A stretch of DNA of 64,000 bases from Flavobacterium daejeonense DSM 17708 (GCF_000425425.1 NZ_AUDK01000015.1:1-64000), one strand, 5' to 3'; counted from the stretch's first letter, positions 36,398 through 46,869 are shown. Notes: generated from the letters alone by a model not told the origin. Numbers and translations: made by a program.

Positions 36398-36536
36398 TTT
36401 TTGTGATTGTATTTATTTTTATTGTGCGTTAGAAGTTTGTATATTAAGATTGATTTTCAAAGTATATTTTACAAATTATCAATATTAATGACAAAAAAAT
36501 ACTTAATTTGTCTGACCTCTTGTTATTACCAATAGT

Positions 36537-37067
36537 TTAGTTTCTGTTTATAATACTCATATTGTAAGTTGACCAATATTCATTGCCAACTTTTGAATTC
36601 TCTTTGAATAATCCTTCGATTTCTAATCCACAATCCTTGTAACACTTGATTGCTTGTTCGTTGAAATCATAAACTCCTAAATCTAATCTATGTAATTTTA
36701 AATCTTCAAATCCAATTCTAATGAGTTCTTGAATTAGCGTTTTACCGAATCCTTTATTTCTATTTTGTTTATCGCCAATCAATATTCGGCATATCCTTGC
36801 ATTACTATTTTTTTTGTCTATATTATTTAATTCGGCATGTCCAATTATCTCGGAAGTTTCAGAATTTATAACTTTATATATTAATCTATTGTCAGCATTT
36901 ATATATTTATCAAGTTGCTCAAATGTTATTGGGAAATTAAAAATAGGTCCGCTAAATTGAATCATTGATTGTTCTGAATCAATCCAGTTTATTAATCTAT
37001 CATAATCATTTTTATCAAATTTTTCTAATCGAATCATTTCTTCTATATTTTTTACTATGGGTAACAA
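36537..37067 (-). CDS. GNAT N-acetyltransferase
   Basis: A 176-residue acetyltransferase. RICRILIGDKQNRNKGFGK (about 110-128) is the CoA-binding loop region and LDLGVYDFNEQAIKCYKDCGL the C-terminal block. The length is normal. It is the last of the four small genes before secA and has an unusual 139-base A/T-rich spacer on its 3' side. Substrate unknown. Confidence 0.83.
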   Translation of the reverse strand: MLPIVKNIEEMIRLEKFDKNDYDRLINWIDSEQSMIQFSGPIFNFPITFEQLDKYINADNRLIYKVINSETSEIIGHAELNNIDKKNSNARICRILIGDKQNRNKGFGKTLIQELIRIGFEDLKLHRLDLGVYDFNEQAIKCYKDCGLEIEGLFKENSKVGNEYWSTYNMSIINRN

Positions 37068-37243
37068 CTAGTTTATGTGTATGATCCTCAAATATATTAA
37101 AATATTCTTACAAAATTGATTAAGAGATTAAAAGTTGTTTTTAGCCCCGATATAGCCTATATCCTAGTAGCGGAGTGTAGAGATAAAGGCGAAAGCGGGA
37201 GGGATTCTTATTGAAATACAAAAAGTACCGCTCCTAAAACAAA

Positions 37244-37275
37244 AAATCCCCAACTACTTTCGTAATTGAGGATTT
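37244..37275 (-). terminator. Terminator after secA
   Basis: On the minus strand the arms AAATCCTCAA and TTGGGGATTT form a stem with one G-T pair, followed by a run of T. It lies just after the secA stop codon. Confidence 0.75.
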
Positions 37276-37297
37276 CTAAATTTATGCGGTCTGCAAA

Positions 37298-40200
37298 CTA
37301 TTCATTAACAATAACCCATTCGCCGGTAGCTAAAAGGGCTTCGGCTTTTTTGTATTTCATGGATTCCGTTTTTCCGGTAGCAATTTGTTGTACGGTAACG
37401 GTATCGTTGCGATTGATTTTTGGCATCTCTCTAACGATGGTTTCTGTTACCTGACGTTGTTGCGTCTCTCCGGCTTCGCGGTTCATGCTTTCGCTGTTAG
37501 GAATTTCATCTTTTGTTAATTGTAACTTTTCTTGTGGTCGCTCAATTTCTCTTGCTTCCTCAATTGGAGCCTGTTGTTGTGGCAAATCTCCTTTAAATAA
37601 GAACGAAATCACTTCTTTGTTGATACCGTTCAACATATTGTTGAATAAGTTGAAAGCTTCAAATTTATAAATAAGCAACGGATCTTTTTGTTCGTGAACG
37701 GCTAACTGAACTGATTGTTTCAATTCGTCCATTTTACGTAAATGTTTTTTCCATGCTTCATCCACAATCGAAAGCGTGATGTTTTTCTCAAAATCGGCAA
37801 TTAATTGTTTTCCTTCAGTCTCGTAAGCTTTCTTCAAATCAGTTACCACGCTTAAAGCTTTCACACCATCAGTAAATGGTACTACAATGCGCTCAAACTG
37901 ATTGTTTGGATCTTCGAAAATGTTTTTTACAATCGGGAAAGCTTCTCTGGCACTACGCTCGCATTTTTCGTTGTAGTATTTTAAAGCTTCTTTGTACACT
38001 TTTCCGGTAATTTCCAGTTCGTTTAATCGGCTAAATTCAGCTTCAGTAACTGGTGAAGTGATTGAGAAATAACGAATTAAATCGAATTCGAATGTTTTAT
38101 AATCATTAGTAGCTTTAGTATTTTGAACGAATAATTCGCAGGTATCATACAACATGTTAGCGATATCCAGTTTCAAACGCTCGCCAAATAAGGCGTGACG
38201 ACGACGTTTGTAAACCACCTCACGTTGTGCATTCATAACGTCATCATATTCTAATAAACGTTTACGAACCCCAAAGTTGTTTTCTTCTACTTTTTTCTGA
38301 GCGCGTTCGATAGATTTGGTCATCATCGAATGTTGAATTACTTCTCCTTCTTCAAGCCCCATTCTATCCATTACTTTGGCTACTCTTTCAGAACCAAATA
38401 AACGCATTAGGTTGTCTTCCAAAGAAACATAGAATTGTGAACTCCCCGGATCTCCCTGACGACCGGCACGACCACGCAGCTGACGGTCAACACGACGCGA
38501 ATCGTGACGCTCCGTACCTACGATTGCTAAACCTCCGGCAGCTTTCACTTCGGCAGATAATTTAATATCGGTACCACGACCCGCCATATTAGTCGCAATA
38601 GTCACTACTCCGGCTTTACCGGCTTCTTCTACGATTTGAGCCTCCTGTTTGTGCATTTTAGCATTCAATACGTTGTGCGTTACACCACGCATTTTCAACA
38701 TACGGCTTAATAATTCAGAGATTTCTACCGAAGTTGTACCAATCAATACCGGACGACCTGCTTTAGATAATTCGGTTACGTCTTCAATTACGGCATTGAA
38801 TTTTTCACGGGTAGTTTTATAGATAAAATCTTCTTTGTCATGTCTTGCAATCGGACGGTTGGTTGGGATTTCCACTACGTCTAATTTGTAAATTTCCCAA
38901 AGCTCACCAGCCTCAGTCACTGCAGTACCGGTCATACCACCCAGTTTGCTGTACATTCTGAAGTAGTTTTGCAAAGTTACTGTTGCAAAAGTTTGCGTTG
39001 CCGCTTCGATTTTTACGTTTTCTTTGGCTTCAATGGCTTGGTGTAACCCGTCAGAATAACGACGACCATCCATGATACGACCTGTTTGCTCGTCTACAAT
39101 CAGGATTTTGTTATCCATGATTACATATTCTACATCTTTTTCGAAAAGGGTATAGGCTTTTAAAAGTTGCGTTAAGGTATGGATACGCTCGCTCTTCACG
39201 CTGAAATCCTGGAATAATCTTTCTTTGGCTTCCGCCTCAGCATCTTTTTCTAATTTTTGTTTTTCGATGTTGGCAATTTCAGTTCCAATGTCCGGTAAAA
39301 CGAAGAAATCAGCATCCGTGTCACCAGAAAGAAATTTGATTCCGTTATCGGTCAATTCTACCTGATTATTTTTTTCTTCAATTACAAAATACAAGGCTTC
39401 GTCAACTTTTGGCATTTCGCGGTTGTTGTCCTGCATGTATTGGTTTTCTGTTTTTTGAAGCAATTGTTTGATTCCCTCTTCACTTAAAAACTTAATCAAA
39501 GCTTTGTTTTTAGGTAAGCTTCGGTAAGCTCTCAACAACATGAAACCACCGTCTTTGGTGTTTCCTTCTTTGATTAATTTTTTAGCTTCGGTTAAGAATC
39601 CTGTTGCCAACTGACGTTGTAAACCAACAAGTGTTTCGATTTTTGGTTTTAATTCGATGAATTCGTGACGATCTCCCTGAGGTACCGGTCCTGAAATAAT
39701 CAATGGTGTACGGGCATCATCAATTAATACCGAATCCACCTCATCGACAATAGCAAAGTTGTGTTTTCTTTGTACCAAATCAGATGGCGAATGTGCCATA
39801 TTATCTCTTAGGTAGTCAAAACCAAATTCGTTATTGGTTCCGTAAGTAATATCAGCATCGTAGGCTTTTTTTCTTCCTTCGGAGTTTGGCTGATGGTTGT
39901 CGATACAGTCAACAGTCATTCCGTGGAATTCGAATAAAGGTGCTTTCCAGGTGCTGTCACGTTTAGCCAAATAGTCGTTCACGGTTACTAAGTGAACTCC
40001 GTTTCCGGTTAAAGCATTTAAGTAAAGCGGAAGAGTTGCTACTAAAGTTTTTCCTTCCCCTGTTTGCATTTCGGCAACTTTACCCTGGTGTAAAACCATA
40101 CCACCAATCAACTGAACATCATAGTGAATCATGTCCCAGGTAATGTCTTTTCCGGCAGCATTCCATTTGTTTAACCAAATGGCTTTGTCTCCTTCAATAG

Positions 40201-40642
40201 AAATATAACTTTTAGTAGCCGAAAGTTCGCGGTCTCTGGCAGTAGCAGTAACAGTAATTTGTTCGTTTTCTTTAAAACGACGCGCCGTTTCTTTTACCAC
40301 AGCAAAAGCTTCCGGAAGAATATCCATTAAAGTTTTTTCAGAAACAGTATAAGCTTCTTTCTCCAGATTATCAATTTCTGTATAAATATCTTCTCTTTTG
40401 TCAATATTTTCAATGCCTTCTACTTCTGATTGAAGAGTTGCAATTTTGGCATCAATTGCGGCACGGGCTTCTTTAATTTTTTCTTTGAAAAAAATAGTGC
40501 GTGCTCTTAATTCATCATTGGATAAACTGCTTAAGTTGCTTTCAAAAGTTTTAATTTTATTTAAGTAGGGCTGTAAAGACTTTACATCTTTCTCGGATTT
40601 GTCTCCTACAAAAATTTTAATAATGCTGTTTATGAAACTCAT
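37298..40642 (-). CDS. secA: Preprotein translocase subunit SecA
   Basis: The ATPase motor that drives unfolded preproteins through SecYEG. The protein has 1114 residues, longer than the about 900 of E. coli SecA, as is usual in Bacteroidota because of insertions (for example about 60-100 and 320-480). The Walker A region is [14 protein letters not shown] (192-205), with later [31 protein letters not shown] and [18 protein letters not shown]. There is no C-terminal zinc-binding SECA tail; it ends GEWVIVNE. It is flanked by terminators and is likely monocistronic. Confidence 0.97.
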   Translation of the reverse strand: MSFINSIIKIFVGDKSEKDVKSLQPYLNKIKTFESNLSSLSNDELRARTIFFKEKIKEARAAIDAKIATLQSEVEGIENIDKREDIYTEIDNLEKEAYTVSEKTLMDILPEAFAVVKETARRFKENEQITVTATARDRELSATKSYISIEGDKAIWLNKWNAAGKDITWDMIHYDVQLIGGMVLHQGKVAEMQTGEGKTLVATLPLYLNALTGNGVHLVTVNDYLAKRDSTWKAPLFEFHGMTVDCIDNHQPNSEGRKKAYDADITYGTNNEFGFDYLRDNMAHSPSDLVQRKHNFAIVDEVDSVLIDDARTPLIISGPVPQGDRHEFIELKPKIETLVGLQRQLATGFLTEAKKLIKEGNTKDGGFMLLRAYRSLPKNKALIKFLSEEGIKQLLQKTENQYMQDNNREMPKVDEALYFVIEEKNNQVELTDNGIKFLSGDTDADFFVLPDIGTEIANIEKQKLEKDAEAEAKERLFQDFSVKSERIHTLTQLLKAYTLFEKDVEYVIMDNKILIVDEQTGRIMDGRRYSDGLHQAIEAKENVKIEAATQTFATVTLQNYFRMYSKLGGMTGTAVTEAGELWEIYKLDVVEIPTNRPIARHDKEDFIYKTTREKFNAVIEDVTELSKAGRPVLIGTTSVEISELLSRMLKMRGVTHNVLNAKMHKQEAQIVEEAGKAGVVTIATNMAGRGTDIKLSAEVKAAGGLAIVGTERHDSRRVDRQLRGRAGRQGDPGSSQFYVSLEDNLMRLFGSERVAKVMDRMGLEEGEVIQHSMMTKSIERAQKKVEENNFGVRKRLLEYDDVMNAQREVVYKRRRHALFGERLKLDIANMLYDTCELFVQNTKATNDYKTFEFDLIRYFSITSPVTEAEFSRLNELEITGKVYKEALKYYNEKCERSAREAFPIVKNIFEDPNNQFERIVVPFTDGVKALSVVTDLKKAYETEGKQLIADFEKNITLSIVDEAWKKHLRKMDELKQSVQLAVHEQKDPLLIYKFEAFNLFNNMLNGINKEVISFLFKGDLPQQQAPIEEAREIERPQEKLQLTKDEIPNSESMNREAGETQQRQVTETIVREMPKINRNDTVTVQQIATGKTESMKYKKAEALLATGEWVIVNE

Positions 40643-40687
40643 AATGTTTGTATTTCTAATTAATTTTTTCTCTTTAAATGAACAAAA

Positions 40688-40711
40688 AAAAAGTCTCTTT
40701 TGAGACTTTTT
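40688..40711 (-). terminator. Terminator after the DUF2795 gene
   Basis: AAAAAGTCTC, a TTTT loop, and GAGACTTTTT. On the minus strand it ends in a long T-run. It separates the DUF2795 gene from secA. Confidence 0.85.
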
Positions 40712-40719
40712 CTTAGTTT

Positions 40720-40941
40720 TTAATATTCATCCTCATTCCAAAGGTAATCTTCGTCAGTAGGATAATCCGGCCAAATTTCTTCCATTGACTCGTATATCTC
40801 GCCTTCATCTTCAATAGATTGCAGGTTTTCTACTACCTCTAATGGGGCTCCAGCACGTATAGCATAATCTATAAGTTCGTCTTTGTTAGCAGGCCATGGT
40901 GCATCACTAAGATAGGAAGCTAATTCTAATGTCCAATACAT
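40720..40941 (-). CDS. DUF2795 domain-containing small protein
   Basis: An acidic protein of 73 residues with the DUF2795 pattern ([28 protein letters not shown] in pieces, then VVENLQSI). It is widely conserved in Bacteroidota, often beside secA, with no assigned role. The C-terminus is rich in Asp, Glu and Tyr. It has a promoter upstream and a terminator downstream. Confidence 0.85.
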   Translation of the reverse strand: MYWTLELASYLSDAPWPANKDELIDYAIRAGAPLEVVENLQSIEDEGEIYESMEEIWPDYPTDEDYLWNEDEY

Positions 40942-40963
40942 CTTTTGTCGATTTAGTTTTGTG

Positions 40964-40993
40964 CAAAAATAAATTTTTTACTGAAAAAGGCAA
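40964..40993 (-). promoter_or_regulatory. Promoter of the DUF2795 gene
   Basis: Read on the minus strand, TTG (complement of CAA at 40991-40993) and TATTTTTG (complement of 40964-40971) are separated by 19 bases, as in Bacteroidota primary promoters. The start codon follows 22 bases downstream. Confidence 0.55.
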
Positions 40994-41029
40994 GTAAAAA
41001 ATCATTTATTTTAAAAAAAATTAAGAACG

Positions 41030-41180
41030 TGTTTTTTTAATTCCAAAAAAGAAATTCCAAATTCCAAAAACAGAATGGAAATCTCAATATTTTAAATTCC
41101 AAATTCAGAAAAAAATCTCTTGGAAGTATTGGAATTTGGGATTTTATACCCGAAGCTTCGAAATTGGAATTTTTAAGAAG
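41030..41180. repeat. Degenerate AATTCCAAA repeats
   Basis: The spacer holds several copies of AAATTCCAAA in one direction (41047-41105) and of TTGGAATTTGGGATTTT in the other (41127-41143), plus CGAAGCTTCG at 41153-41162. The inverted arrangement could fold. This kind of low-complexity intergenic repeat appears dispersed in flavobacteria. Confidence 0.5.
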
Positions 41181-41183
41181 TTC

Positions 41184-41753
41184 TTACTTCCTCGGAATCC
41201 ATTTAATTTCCTCGGCGTTTAAATCGAGGGTCAACTTTCGTGCCAAGACAAAAAGGTAGTCAGAAAGTCGGTTTAAATAGCTGATGGTAATCTCAGGAAT
41301 ACCTTCATTATGGCTTAAATGTACTGTTAAGCGTTCGGCACGACGGCAAATACATCTGGCAATATGACAATGTGACACTGTAGGGTGTCCGCCCGGTAGC
41401 ACAAAATGTGTCATTTGTGGTAATTGGGTTTCCATGCTGTCAATTTCTTTTTCTAATAATTCAATATCACTTTCTAGAATACCTAAATTTTGCAATCTGG
41501 ATTTGCCATTTTTTAAAATGGTTTTATCTTGCGGAGTTGCCAAAATGGCTCCAACCGTAAAAAGGCGATCCTGAATTTCTATTAAAATGTTTTTGTAATG
41601 TGTGTCTATTTCCTGATCGCGAATCAATCCGATGTAAGAATTGAGTTCGTCAACCGTTCCATAACTTTCAATGCGGATATGGTCTTTAGGGACTCGGGTT
41701 CCGCCAAAAAGAGCTGTGGTTCCTTTGTCTCCTGTTTTAGTGTATATTTTCAT
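41184..41753 (-). CDS. Cob(I)alamin adenosyltransferase, PduO type
   Basis: Transfers the adenosyl group of ATP to cob(I)alamin, making coenzyme B12. The 189-residue protein begins with MKIYTKTGDKGTTALFGG, which contains the ATP-binding residues of PduO-type enzymes. VDELNSYIG, FVLPGGHP and ARCICRRAERLTVHL are further family blocks. No cobalamin riboswitch was recognised upstream. The upstream spacer (41754-41833) has short repeats of GTTTAATCGTT. Confidence 0.93.
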   Translation of the reverse strand: MKIYTKTGDKGTTALFGGTRVPKDHIRIESYGTVDELNSYIGLIRDQEIDTHYKNILIEIQDRLFTVGAILATPQDKTILKNGKSRLQNLGILESDIELLEKEIDSMETQLPQMTHFVLPGGHPTVSHCHIARCICRRAERLTVHLSHNEGIPEITISYLNRLSDYLFVLARKLTLDLNAEEIKWIPRK

Positions 41754-41833
41754 TCTTGGTTGTTTAATCGTTTAACTGTTTAATCGTTATCCGTTAAGTG
41801 TTGATTCGGTTAAACACATTAACAAATAAACGG

Positions 41834-42526
41834 TTAAACTTTACTCGTGTCGCTTTCAATCATTCCGTCTCGTAAACGAATTACGCGATGCGCATAAGCG
41901 GCAATTTCTTCTTCGTGAGTTACTAAAATAACGGTATTTCCATTAGCATGAATATCATTAAAAAGATTCATGATTTCTATTGAAGTTTTACTGTCCAAAT
42001 TTCCTGTAGGTTCGTCAGCCAGAATAATGGAAGGTTTATTGACTAAGGCTCTGGCTACAGCCACACGCTGGCGTTGTCCTCCGGAAAGTTGGTTGGGTTG
42101 ATGGTCCATTCGGTCGGCAAGATTGACCTGTTTGAGTACTTCAACGGCTCTTTTATTGCGTTCAGGTTTTGGATAACCCGCATAAATCATAGGTAAGGCT
42201 ACATTGTCCAGAGCGGTAGTTCGGGGCAATAAATTGAAGGTTTGGAACACAAAACCGATTTCTTTGTTACGAATTTCGGCCAGTTCATCATCTTTCATTT
42301 GGCTGACATCTTTTCCGTTTAAAATATAAGTTCCGGAAGTTGGCGTGTCTAAACAGCCTAAAAGATTCATCAGCGTTGATTTTCCGGAACCCGAAGGTCC
42401 CATAAGTGCCACATATTCGCCTTTGTGAATTTCTAAATTGATTCCTTTTAAAACATAAACAGTTTCGTCTCCTAATTCAAAATTACGTTTGATATTGGAT
42501 ATTTTGATTAATGGTTTGCTCATCAT
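41834..42526 (-). CDS. ABC transporter ATP-binding protein (LolD/MacB type)
   Basis: A 230-residue ATPase subunit. Walker A is GPSGSGKST at 43-51, with [20 protein letters not shown] as the Q-loop region, [15 protein letters not shown] as signature, and [14 protein letters not shown] as Walker B. This pattern is that of LolD/MacB/FtsE-type ATPases, which pair with FtsX-like membrane proteins in lipoprotein or peptide release. No permease gene is next to it, so its partner is encoded elsewhere. Confidence 0.9.
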   Translation of the reverse strand: MMSKPLIKISNIKRNFELGDETVYVLKGINLEIHKGEYVALMGPSGSGKSTLMNLLGCLDTPTSGTYILNGKDVSQMKDDELAEIRNKEIGFVFQTFNLLPRTTALDNVALPMIYAGYPKPERNKRAVEVLKQVNLADRMDHQPNQLSGGQRQRVAVARALVNKPSIILADEPTGNLDSKTSIEIMNLFNDIHANGNTVILVTHEEEIAAYAHRVIRLRDGMIESDTSKV

Positions 42527-42639
42527 TTAAAGCCCGATTTAGAATTTATTTTCGAAAAACCAAAGCTAAAAAATCATTTACTAATATCTGGGTAATATTG
42601 TGAAAATCTTATGATAAATAATACAAAATAACTTGAAAA

Positions 42640-43473
42640 TTACACGCGGATAACGAAATGTTCTTTGGGTTGTTCGCGTCGGAAGAAAACCAGTCCCCAT
42701 TGAAAAGTATCGATAGTTACACTCACTTTTGGGCGTTTTTTGATGGCTTCCCAAGCTTCTTCCATTTCGGCTGACCAGTGAATGTCGTCAAAAATCCAAA
42801 CCGAATCGTTAGTGATAGTAGGTAATAAAAGTTCGAAATAGTCTAAAGTAGCTTGTTTCGAATGATTACCGTCGAAGTAGATTAGATCGTGAGTTGTGGG
42901 TTGTGAGTCCCGATAGCTATCGGGATGAGTTTTCAGGTATTCTGAAAATTCAGTTATAACGCATGCTACATTATTAATATTGAATTTTTGTAATTGCAAT
43001 TGACATTGATTTGCTGTATTCGGGCAGCCTTCCAGAGTTATAATTTGAGCATTTTTATTTCCAAGAGCCATAGCTGAAGTGGCTAATCCCAGAGAAGTGC
43101 CTAGTTCTAAAATATTTTCCGGTTGGAAATAATTCAAAATTCTAAATAATAATCGGGCTCTTTTAGCCGAAATTCCTGCTGTTTTGGCTATTTGGGCAAT
43201 TTCTCTTTTGTTGGATTTAAAAACTTTGGAACCAGCACCAAAGTCGGTGACTTCAATCGAATTTTTATTTTCTAAAAGTGTGTTGCGGTATTGCTGTAAA
43301 ATGGCGTACTCTGGTTTTGATTTTTTGTCATAAAAACATTTGGTAATCAAATTGAATACAAAAGGGGAGTGCACCGCATGTTCATTTTTAGAATACCAAA
43401 GGAATTTTAGGTAGGATTTTATTTGGAAAAGCATAGATTTAGAAAGTTTTACTTTTGGTTTTAAAAAAGCCAC
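42640..43473 (-). CDS. Class I SAM-dependent methyltransferase with in-frame palindrome insert
   Basis: A 277-residue Rossmann-fold methyltransferase of the O-methyltransferase-like group. The SAM motif is NILELGTSLGLATSAMAL (about 119-136), followed by IITLEGCP and DLIYFDGNHSKQATLDYFELL. Between those blocks the segment HPDSYRDS is encoded by an 18-base palindrome, TCCCGATAGCTATCGGGA (42908-42925). The palindrome also occurs outside genes in this window, which suggests that a repeat was inserted in frame without breaking the protein. Substrate unknown. Confidence 0.82.
   Translation of the reverse strand: MAFLKPKVKLSKSMLFQIKSYLKFLWYSKNEHAVHSPFVFNLITKCFYDKKSKPEYAILQQYRNTLLENKNSIEVTDFGAGSKVFKSNKREIAQIAKTAGISAKRARLLFRILNYFQPENILELGTSLGLATSAMALGNKNAQIITLEGCPNTANQCQLQLQKFNINNVACVITEFSEYLKTHPDSYRDSQPTTHDLIYFDGNHSKQATLDYFELLLPTITNDSVWIFDDIHWSAEMEEAWEAIKKRPKVSVTIDTFQWGLVFFRREQPKEHFVIRV
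42908..42925. repeat. REP-type palindrome inside a coding sequence
   Basis: TCCCGATAGCTATCGGGA, a perfect 18-base palindrome, identical to that at 55509-55526. It keeps the methyltransferase frame open. Confidence 0.85.
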
Positions 43474-43526
43474 AGATTTAAAAGATTATCACAGATTAAT
43501 CCGTGCTAATCTTTTAAATCTGTGGC
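43469..43526. repeat. CCACAGATT-type inverted repeat
   Basis: GCCACAGATTTAAAAGATTA and, at the other end, TAATCTTTTAAATCTGTGGC are inverted copies. The element resembles 62088-62153. It separates the methyltransferase and DUF1080 genes. Confidence 0.75.
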
Positions 43527-43569
43527 AAAAATAAAAGAATTTAATAGAGGCTTTAATCTGTCAAATAAA

Positions 43570-44238
43570 TTATCTACTCTTTTTGATACTTACTTTTCTA
43601 AAATCAATAGGGAAACCTTCATATTGCAATAAAACTCTTCCTTCAGTAACCGAAGATTCGATGCCTTCATTTACTAATTTTCCGTTTAGTTTTTGAGTAA
43701 TTTTTCCATTTTTGGATATTACAACTAATTTATTCCATTCTCCAATCGGTTTTTCAGCATCTGCAAAACGTTTGCTAACCACACTTTTTCCTGGCTCTGA
43801 TTTTTTACCATTAATGTTTAAAGTTACTTCCTGAAGAAAAACAAAATCGCCGGTAGCTCCTTCTTTTATTTGGAACTGAATGCCTTTTGGCCATAAAACA
43901 TCGGGAGTTTCAGCAGGAACCAGATACATTACACCACTGTTTTTGCTGTTGCTTTTTCGAACAAAATTAACATCGGTATTCCATCGGTATTCTACTGATA
44001 GTTCAAAATTACGAAAGGATTGTTCTGATATTAAGTAGCCCGCCTTTGGGCCATGCATTCGGATCATATTATTTTCTACCAAAAATAGTTCAGAGGCATT
44101 GTTTGCTTTACCTTTTTCTTCTCCAAAAGCATACCAGTTTTTTAAATCTTTTTGGTTGAAAAGTTTGATACGTTGCGCATTGCTATTTTGTGAAAACAGA
44201 AATAAAACTATAAATAGAAAACGATATACAGGATTCAT
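43570..44238 (-). CDS. Secreted DUF1080 (3-keto-disaccharide hydrolase-like) protein
   Basis: A 222-residue precursor with a signal peptide (1-21). The concanavalin-like DUF1080 domain shows DLKNWYAFG near the N-terminus, FELSVEYRWN, NSGVMYLVPAE, GEWNKLVVISKNGKITQKLNGKLV and the closing ILLQYEGFPIDFRKVSIK pattern. Family members include 3-keto-glycoside hydrolases and other periplasmic sugar-acting proteins. It lies in the carbohydrate region, directly downstream of the cupin gene. Confidence 0.82.
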   Translation of the reverse strand: MNPVYRFLFIVLFLFSQNSNAQRIKLFNQKDLKNWYAFGEEKGKANNASELFLVENNMIRMHGPKAGYLISEQSFRNFELSVEYRWNTDVNFVRKSNSKNSGVMYLVPAETPDVLWPKGIQFQIKEGATGDFVFLQEVTLNINGKKSEPGKSVVSKRFADAEKPIGEWNKLVVISKNGKITQKLNGKLVNEGIESSVTEGRVLLQYEGFPIDFRKVSIKKSR

Positions 44239-44270
44239 AACGGGATTTTTAAATATATAAATTGGAAATA

Positions 44271-44609
44271 TTAAGAAATAAAATTTTCGCGAAGAGGAGT
44301 GAAGCTGTCAACCAGTTTCACATATTCTGATAAGGTTTGAATGCTGTGATTTAAGTTGGATTCAATTTTATAAACATCACCTTCGTTTAAAAGGTATTCC
44401 CGGTCTTCTACAAATAATTTTAAAGAGCCAGAAGCAACATAAGTTATTTGTTCGTGAATATGTTTGTGAGGTGGATCCGGAGTTTCCATTGGGCCGTTGT
44501 GAAATTCAAAAATAGTCATCATCAAATGGTCTAAGTGAATCACTTTGCGCATTAATGACCCATTCGGATGGATCGCTTCAAATCCTTCGGTGCTTTTAGT
44601 TACTTCCAT
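44271..44609 (-). CDS. Cupin domain protein
   Basis: A 112-residue single-domain cupin. The metal-binding pattern is PPHKHIHEQITYVASGSL, followed by GDVYKIESNLNHS. The size and pattern are like KdgF, which helps linearise unsaturated uronates from pectin or alginate, and the SusCD and GH28 context fits. Other small cupins look similar, so the role is a suggestion. It is upstream of the DUF1080 gene by 32 bases, probably in one transcript. Confidence 0.75.
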   Translation of the reverse strand: MEVTKSTEGFEAIHPNGSLMRKVIHLDHLMMTIFEFHNGPMETPDPPHKHIHEQITYVASGSLKLFVEDREYLLNEGDVYKIESNLNHSIQTLSEYVKLVDSFTPLRENFIS

Positions 44610-44673
44610 GTTTTTTTGTTTATAAGTGCTTCAAAGTACTTAAATATTTTTTGTAAAAAAGCTAAATATTCAA

Positions 44674-44705
44674 AAAAAATCCTCCGTTTTAAAAAAACGG
44701 AGGAT
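44674..44705 (-). terminator. Terminator after susD
   Basis: ATCCTCCGTTT and AAACGGAGGAT form the stem. On the minus strand it ends in a run of eight T. It lies 22 bases after the SusD stop. Confidence 0.85.
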
Positions 44706-44727
44706 CATAATTTAATCAATCTTTTTG

Positions 44728-46851
44728 TTATTCGGAAGCATGTCCGTAACCTTGGGTAATATTACCATTGGATTGAGAAAGTGTTTGATAAGAGAAAGCT
44801 CTTATATAACGCGGTGGATATCCTGCTGTGTAGTAATTATCTTGATACCCCTTAAAAATATCGGTGGTATATTGACTTTCATTGGCTACAATGTTGATTC
44901 CCCATTTTGTTTTTACATATCCTGCATTTTGTAAATCTGTTGCTTCTTGGCTATTTGGATCAATATATCTGTATAAACCTTTGATCGCAATATTTCTATT
45001 ACCAGAAGAAGCGGTAAAACCGTTTCCAGAATTGTAAGAGGTTCCGGTCCATTTGTCACAGTTTCCTCTCCAACCAGGTGTTAACACAGGATAATTTGGA
45101 TTGGATTCGTCCACATTAGCATTTCCTGTTAACATAGTTGGAATTCCAAAAGAAGTCATGTTTACTGCTTTTGTCCAAATATAATTAGAGATAGTTAAAC
45201 CTGTTTCAGGGAAAGTGTAATATCCGTTTGTTTTCAAACCATTAACCATTGCAATTTGTTGGTCGCGAAGTTTTTTGATTCTCTCCGGCATTTTTCCTGA
45301 TAAAATCATATCCCAACGAGTATGTCCTTCTCCGGCTAATTCCAATTTACGTTCCTCTTGTATTCCGTCAATTAAGGCTTCTCCGGATAGAGCATTTACG
45401 TAGTTTGTTACTTTTGCAGTTTGATCGGCAGAGGAAAAGGCACGACTACGTACTTTCGTTAAATTTAATTTTGCATTTGGTTCATCACCTAAAAGGGCAT
45501 AGGCATAAGAAAGATTTAAGATGACATCACTCATACGCATTTGTACCCAGTTACAACCTGAAGAACGTTGAGCTGCAGTATAAGGATCTTTCATGCGGCT
45601 TTCATCCAGTTTGTTGTTAGCTAAACCTCCTTTTTCTCTACTACCTGGAGAAAAATCGATTAATTTTTCTGAACAAGCTCCTGAATTAGCTGTTACTGCA
45701 ACGGTTACATCTCGACGCATATCTTTAGGATCAAATTCCCCATAGTAAAAAGAAGCGTAAATACGGCTTTGTCCATAAGATTTACAAGGGAAAGCATTAG
45801 CTCCACCACCACCTGATGGACGACCAAAGGCGTAAGGGAATTCCGAAACACCAACTGCTCTCGTTGTTCCTGTTTCAAAAATGGATTCAGGACTTACAGT
45901 TAAATCCATGATGTATTGAAAATGTCTTTGGAAAGGATTGTTGAAATTTCCAGCTCTTTCATCAGTTGTAATTAAACGGGCTGTACCCGAATTGTCTACA
46001 AGCTTCTGTAAGTATTCTTTAGCAATAGCAATATAGTTTTTGTAATCGGTACGGCGAACGTATTTTGAGTTCCAATTCACAGTACCTTTTTGTTCAAAAG
46101 TAACCGATCCGTAATCAAAATCAGTGCGTCTGGTTTGCCATCCTCCGGCAGCGAGAGCCATTTTTCCAATCAATCCCTGAGCAAAAGAGCGGGTAAAACG
46201 TTCGGCTGTTAAACCTCCTTCTCCAATACGATTCATAAGTGGTTCCACTTTTTTAAGAGCTTCAATTTCTTTGTCGTAAATTTCATCTCTAGAAGTTAAT
46301 CCTGTTGTTTCTAATTGTTCTAAGTTTCTTACCGGAACATCAAAATAAGGTACATCACCAAAATATTTAATTAAGTATTGATACATATTTGCTCTGAAAA
46401 CTACTGCTTCTCCATATAATTGTGTCCATTCTGTTATCTTATTGGCAGCAACCGCATCCTGGTATTCTTTTTTAGCACCAATAGCCTCAATCATAACATT
46501 AGAGCGACTAATTATTTTGTAAGCATTTGCAAAGAAACTTTTTGGATTTGTTTCGTTAATGTTTAATTCAGTGGCAAAAAGTCCCTCTGGGATATGTCTA
46601 GTTTGAGCACTATAGGCCTCTGGATGACATTCTGAGTCAGAACCTACGATTTCTGTGTCATAGAACATAGGAGAATCCGCAGTTACCCATATAGCATAGT
46701 TACCAACCATAGCTTTATAGGCCTCACTTGGAGAGGAGAAAACGAAATCTTCATCTACCTGCGAAGGAGATTGTACTTCTAAGAAATCTTTGTTACAGGC
46801 TGTATTTGATAAAATAGAAATACAAAGAATAAAATATATTAGCTTTTTCAT
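44728..46851 (-). CDS. SusD/RagB family outer-membrane lipoprotein
   Basis: The glycan-binding lid of a SusCD importer. The 707-residue precursor has a lipoprotein signal with the Cys at 19 (LSNTACN). Typical blocks are EVQSPSQVDEDFVFSSPSEAY, YGEAVVFRANMYQYLIKYFGDVPY (in part) and EERKLELAGEGHTRWDMI. The length is at the long end for the family. It follows susC by 18 bases and ends in a strong terminator. The ligand cannot be read from the sequence. Confidence 0.93.
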   Translation of the reverse strand: MKKLIYFILCISILSNTACNKDFLEVQSPSQVDEDFVFSSPSEAYKAMVGNYAIWVTADSPMFYDTEIVGSDSECHPEAYSAQTRHIPEGLFATELNINETNPKSFFANAYKIISRSNVMIEAIGAKKEYQDAVAANKITEWTQLYGEAVVFRANMYQYLIKYFGDVPYFDVPVRNLEQLETTGLTSRDEIYDKEIEALKKVEPLMNRIGEGGLTAERFTRSFAQGLIGKMALAAGGWQTRRTDFDYGSVTFEQKGTVNWNSKYVRRTDYKNYIAIAKEYLQKLVDNSGTARLITTDERAGNFNNPFQRHFQYIMDLTVSPESIFETGTTRAVGVSEFPYAFGRPSGGGGANAFPCKSYGQSRIYASFYYGEFDPKDMRRDVTVAVTANSGACSEKLIDFSPGSREKGGLANNKLDESRMKDPYTAAQRSSGCNWVQMRMSDVILNLSYAYALLGDEPNAKLNLTKVRSRAFSSADQTAKVTNYVNALSGEALIDGIQEERKLELAGEGHTRWDMILSGKMPERIKKLRDQQIAMVNGLKTNGYYTFPETGLTISNYIWTKAVNMTSFGIPTMLTGNANVDESNPNYPVLTPGWRGNCDKWTGTSYNSGNGFTASSGNRNIAIKGLYRYIDPNSQEATDLQNAGYVKTKWGINIVANESQYTTDIFKGYQDNYYTAGYPPRYIRAFSYQTLSQSNGNITQGYGHASE

Positions 46852-46869
46852 GATTCAATAGATTTAAAA

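Noticed and set aside
41754..41833. A cobalamin riboswitch upstream of the adenosyltransferase gene
   Set aside because: The spacer is only 80 bases of A/T-rich short repeats and lacks the conserved B12-box.
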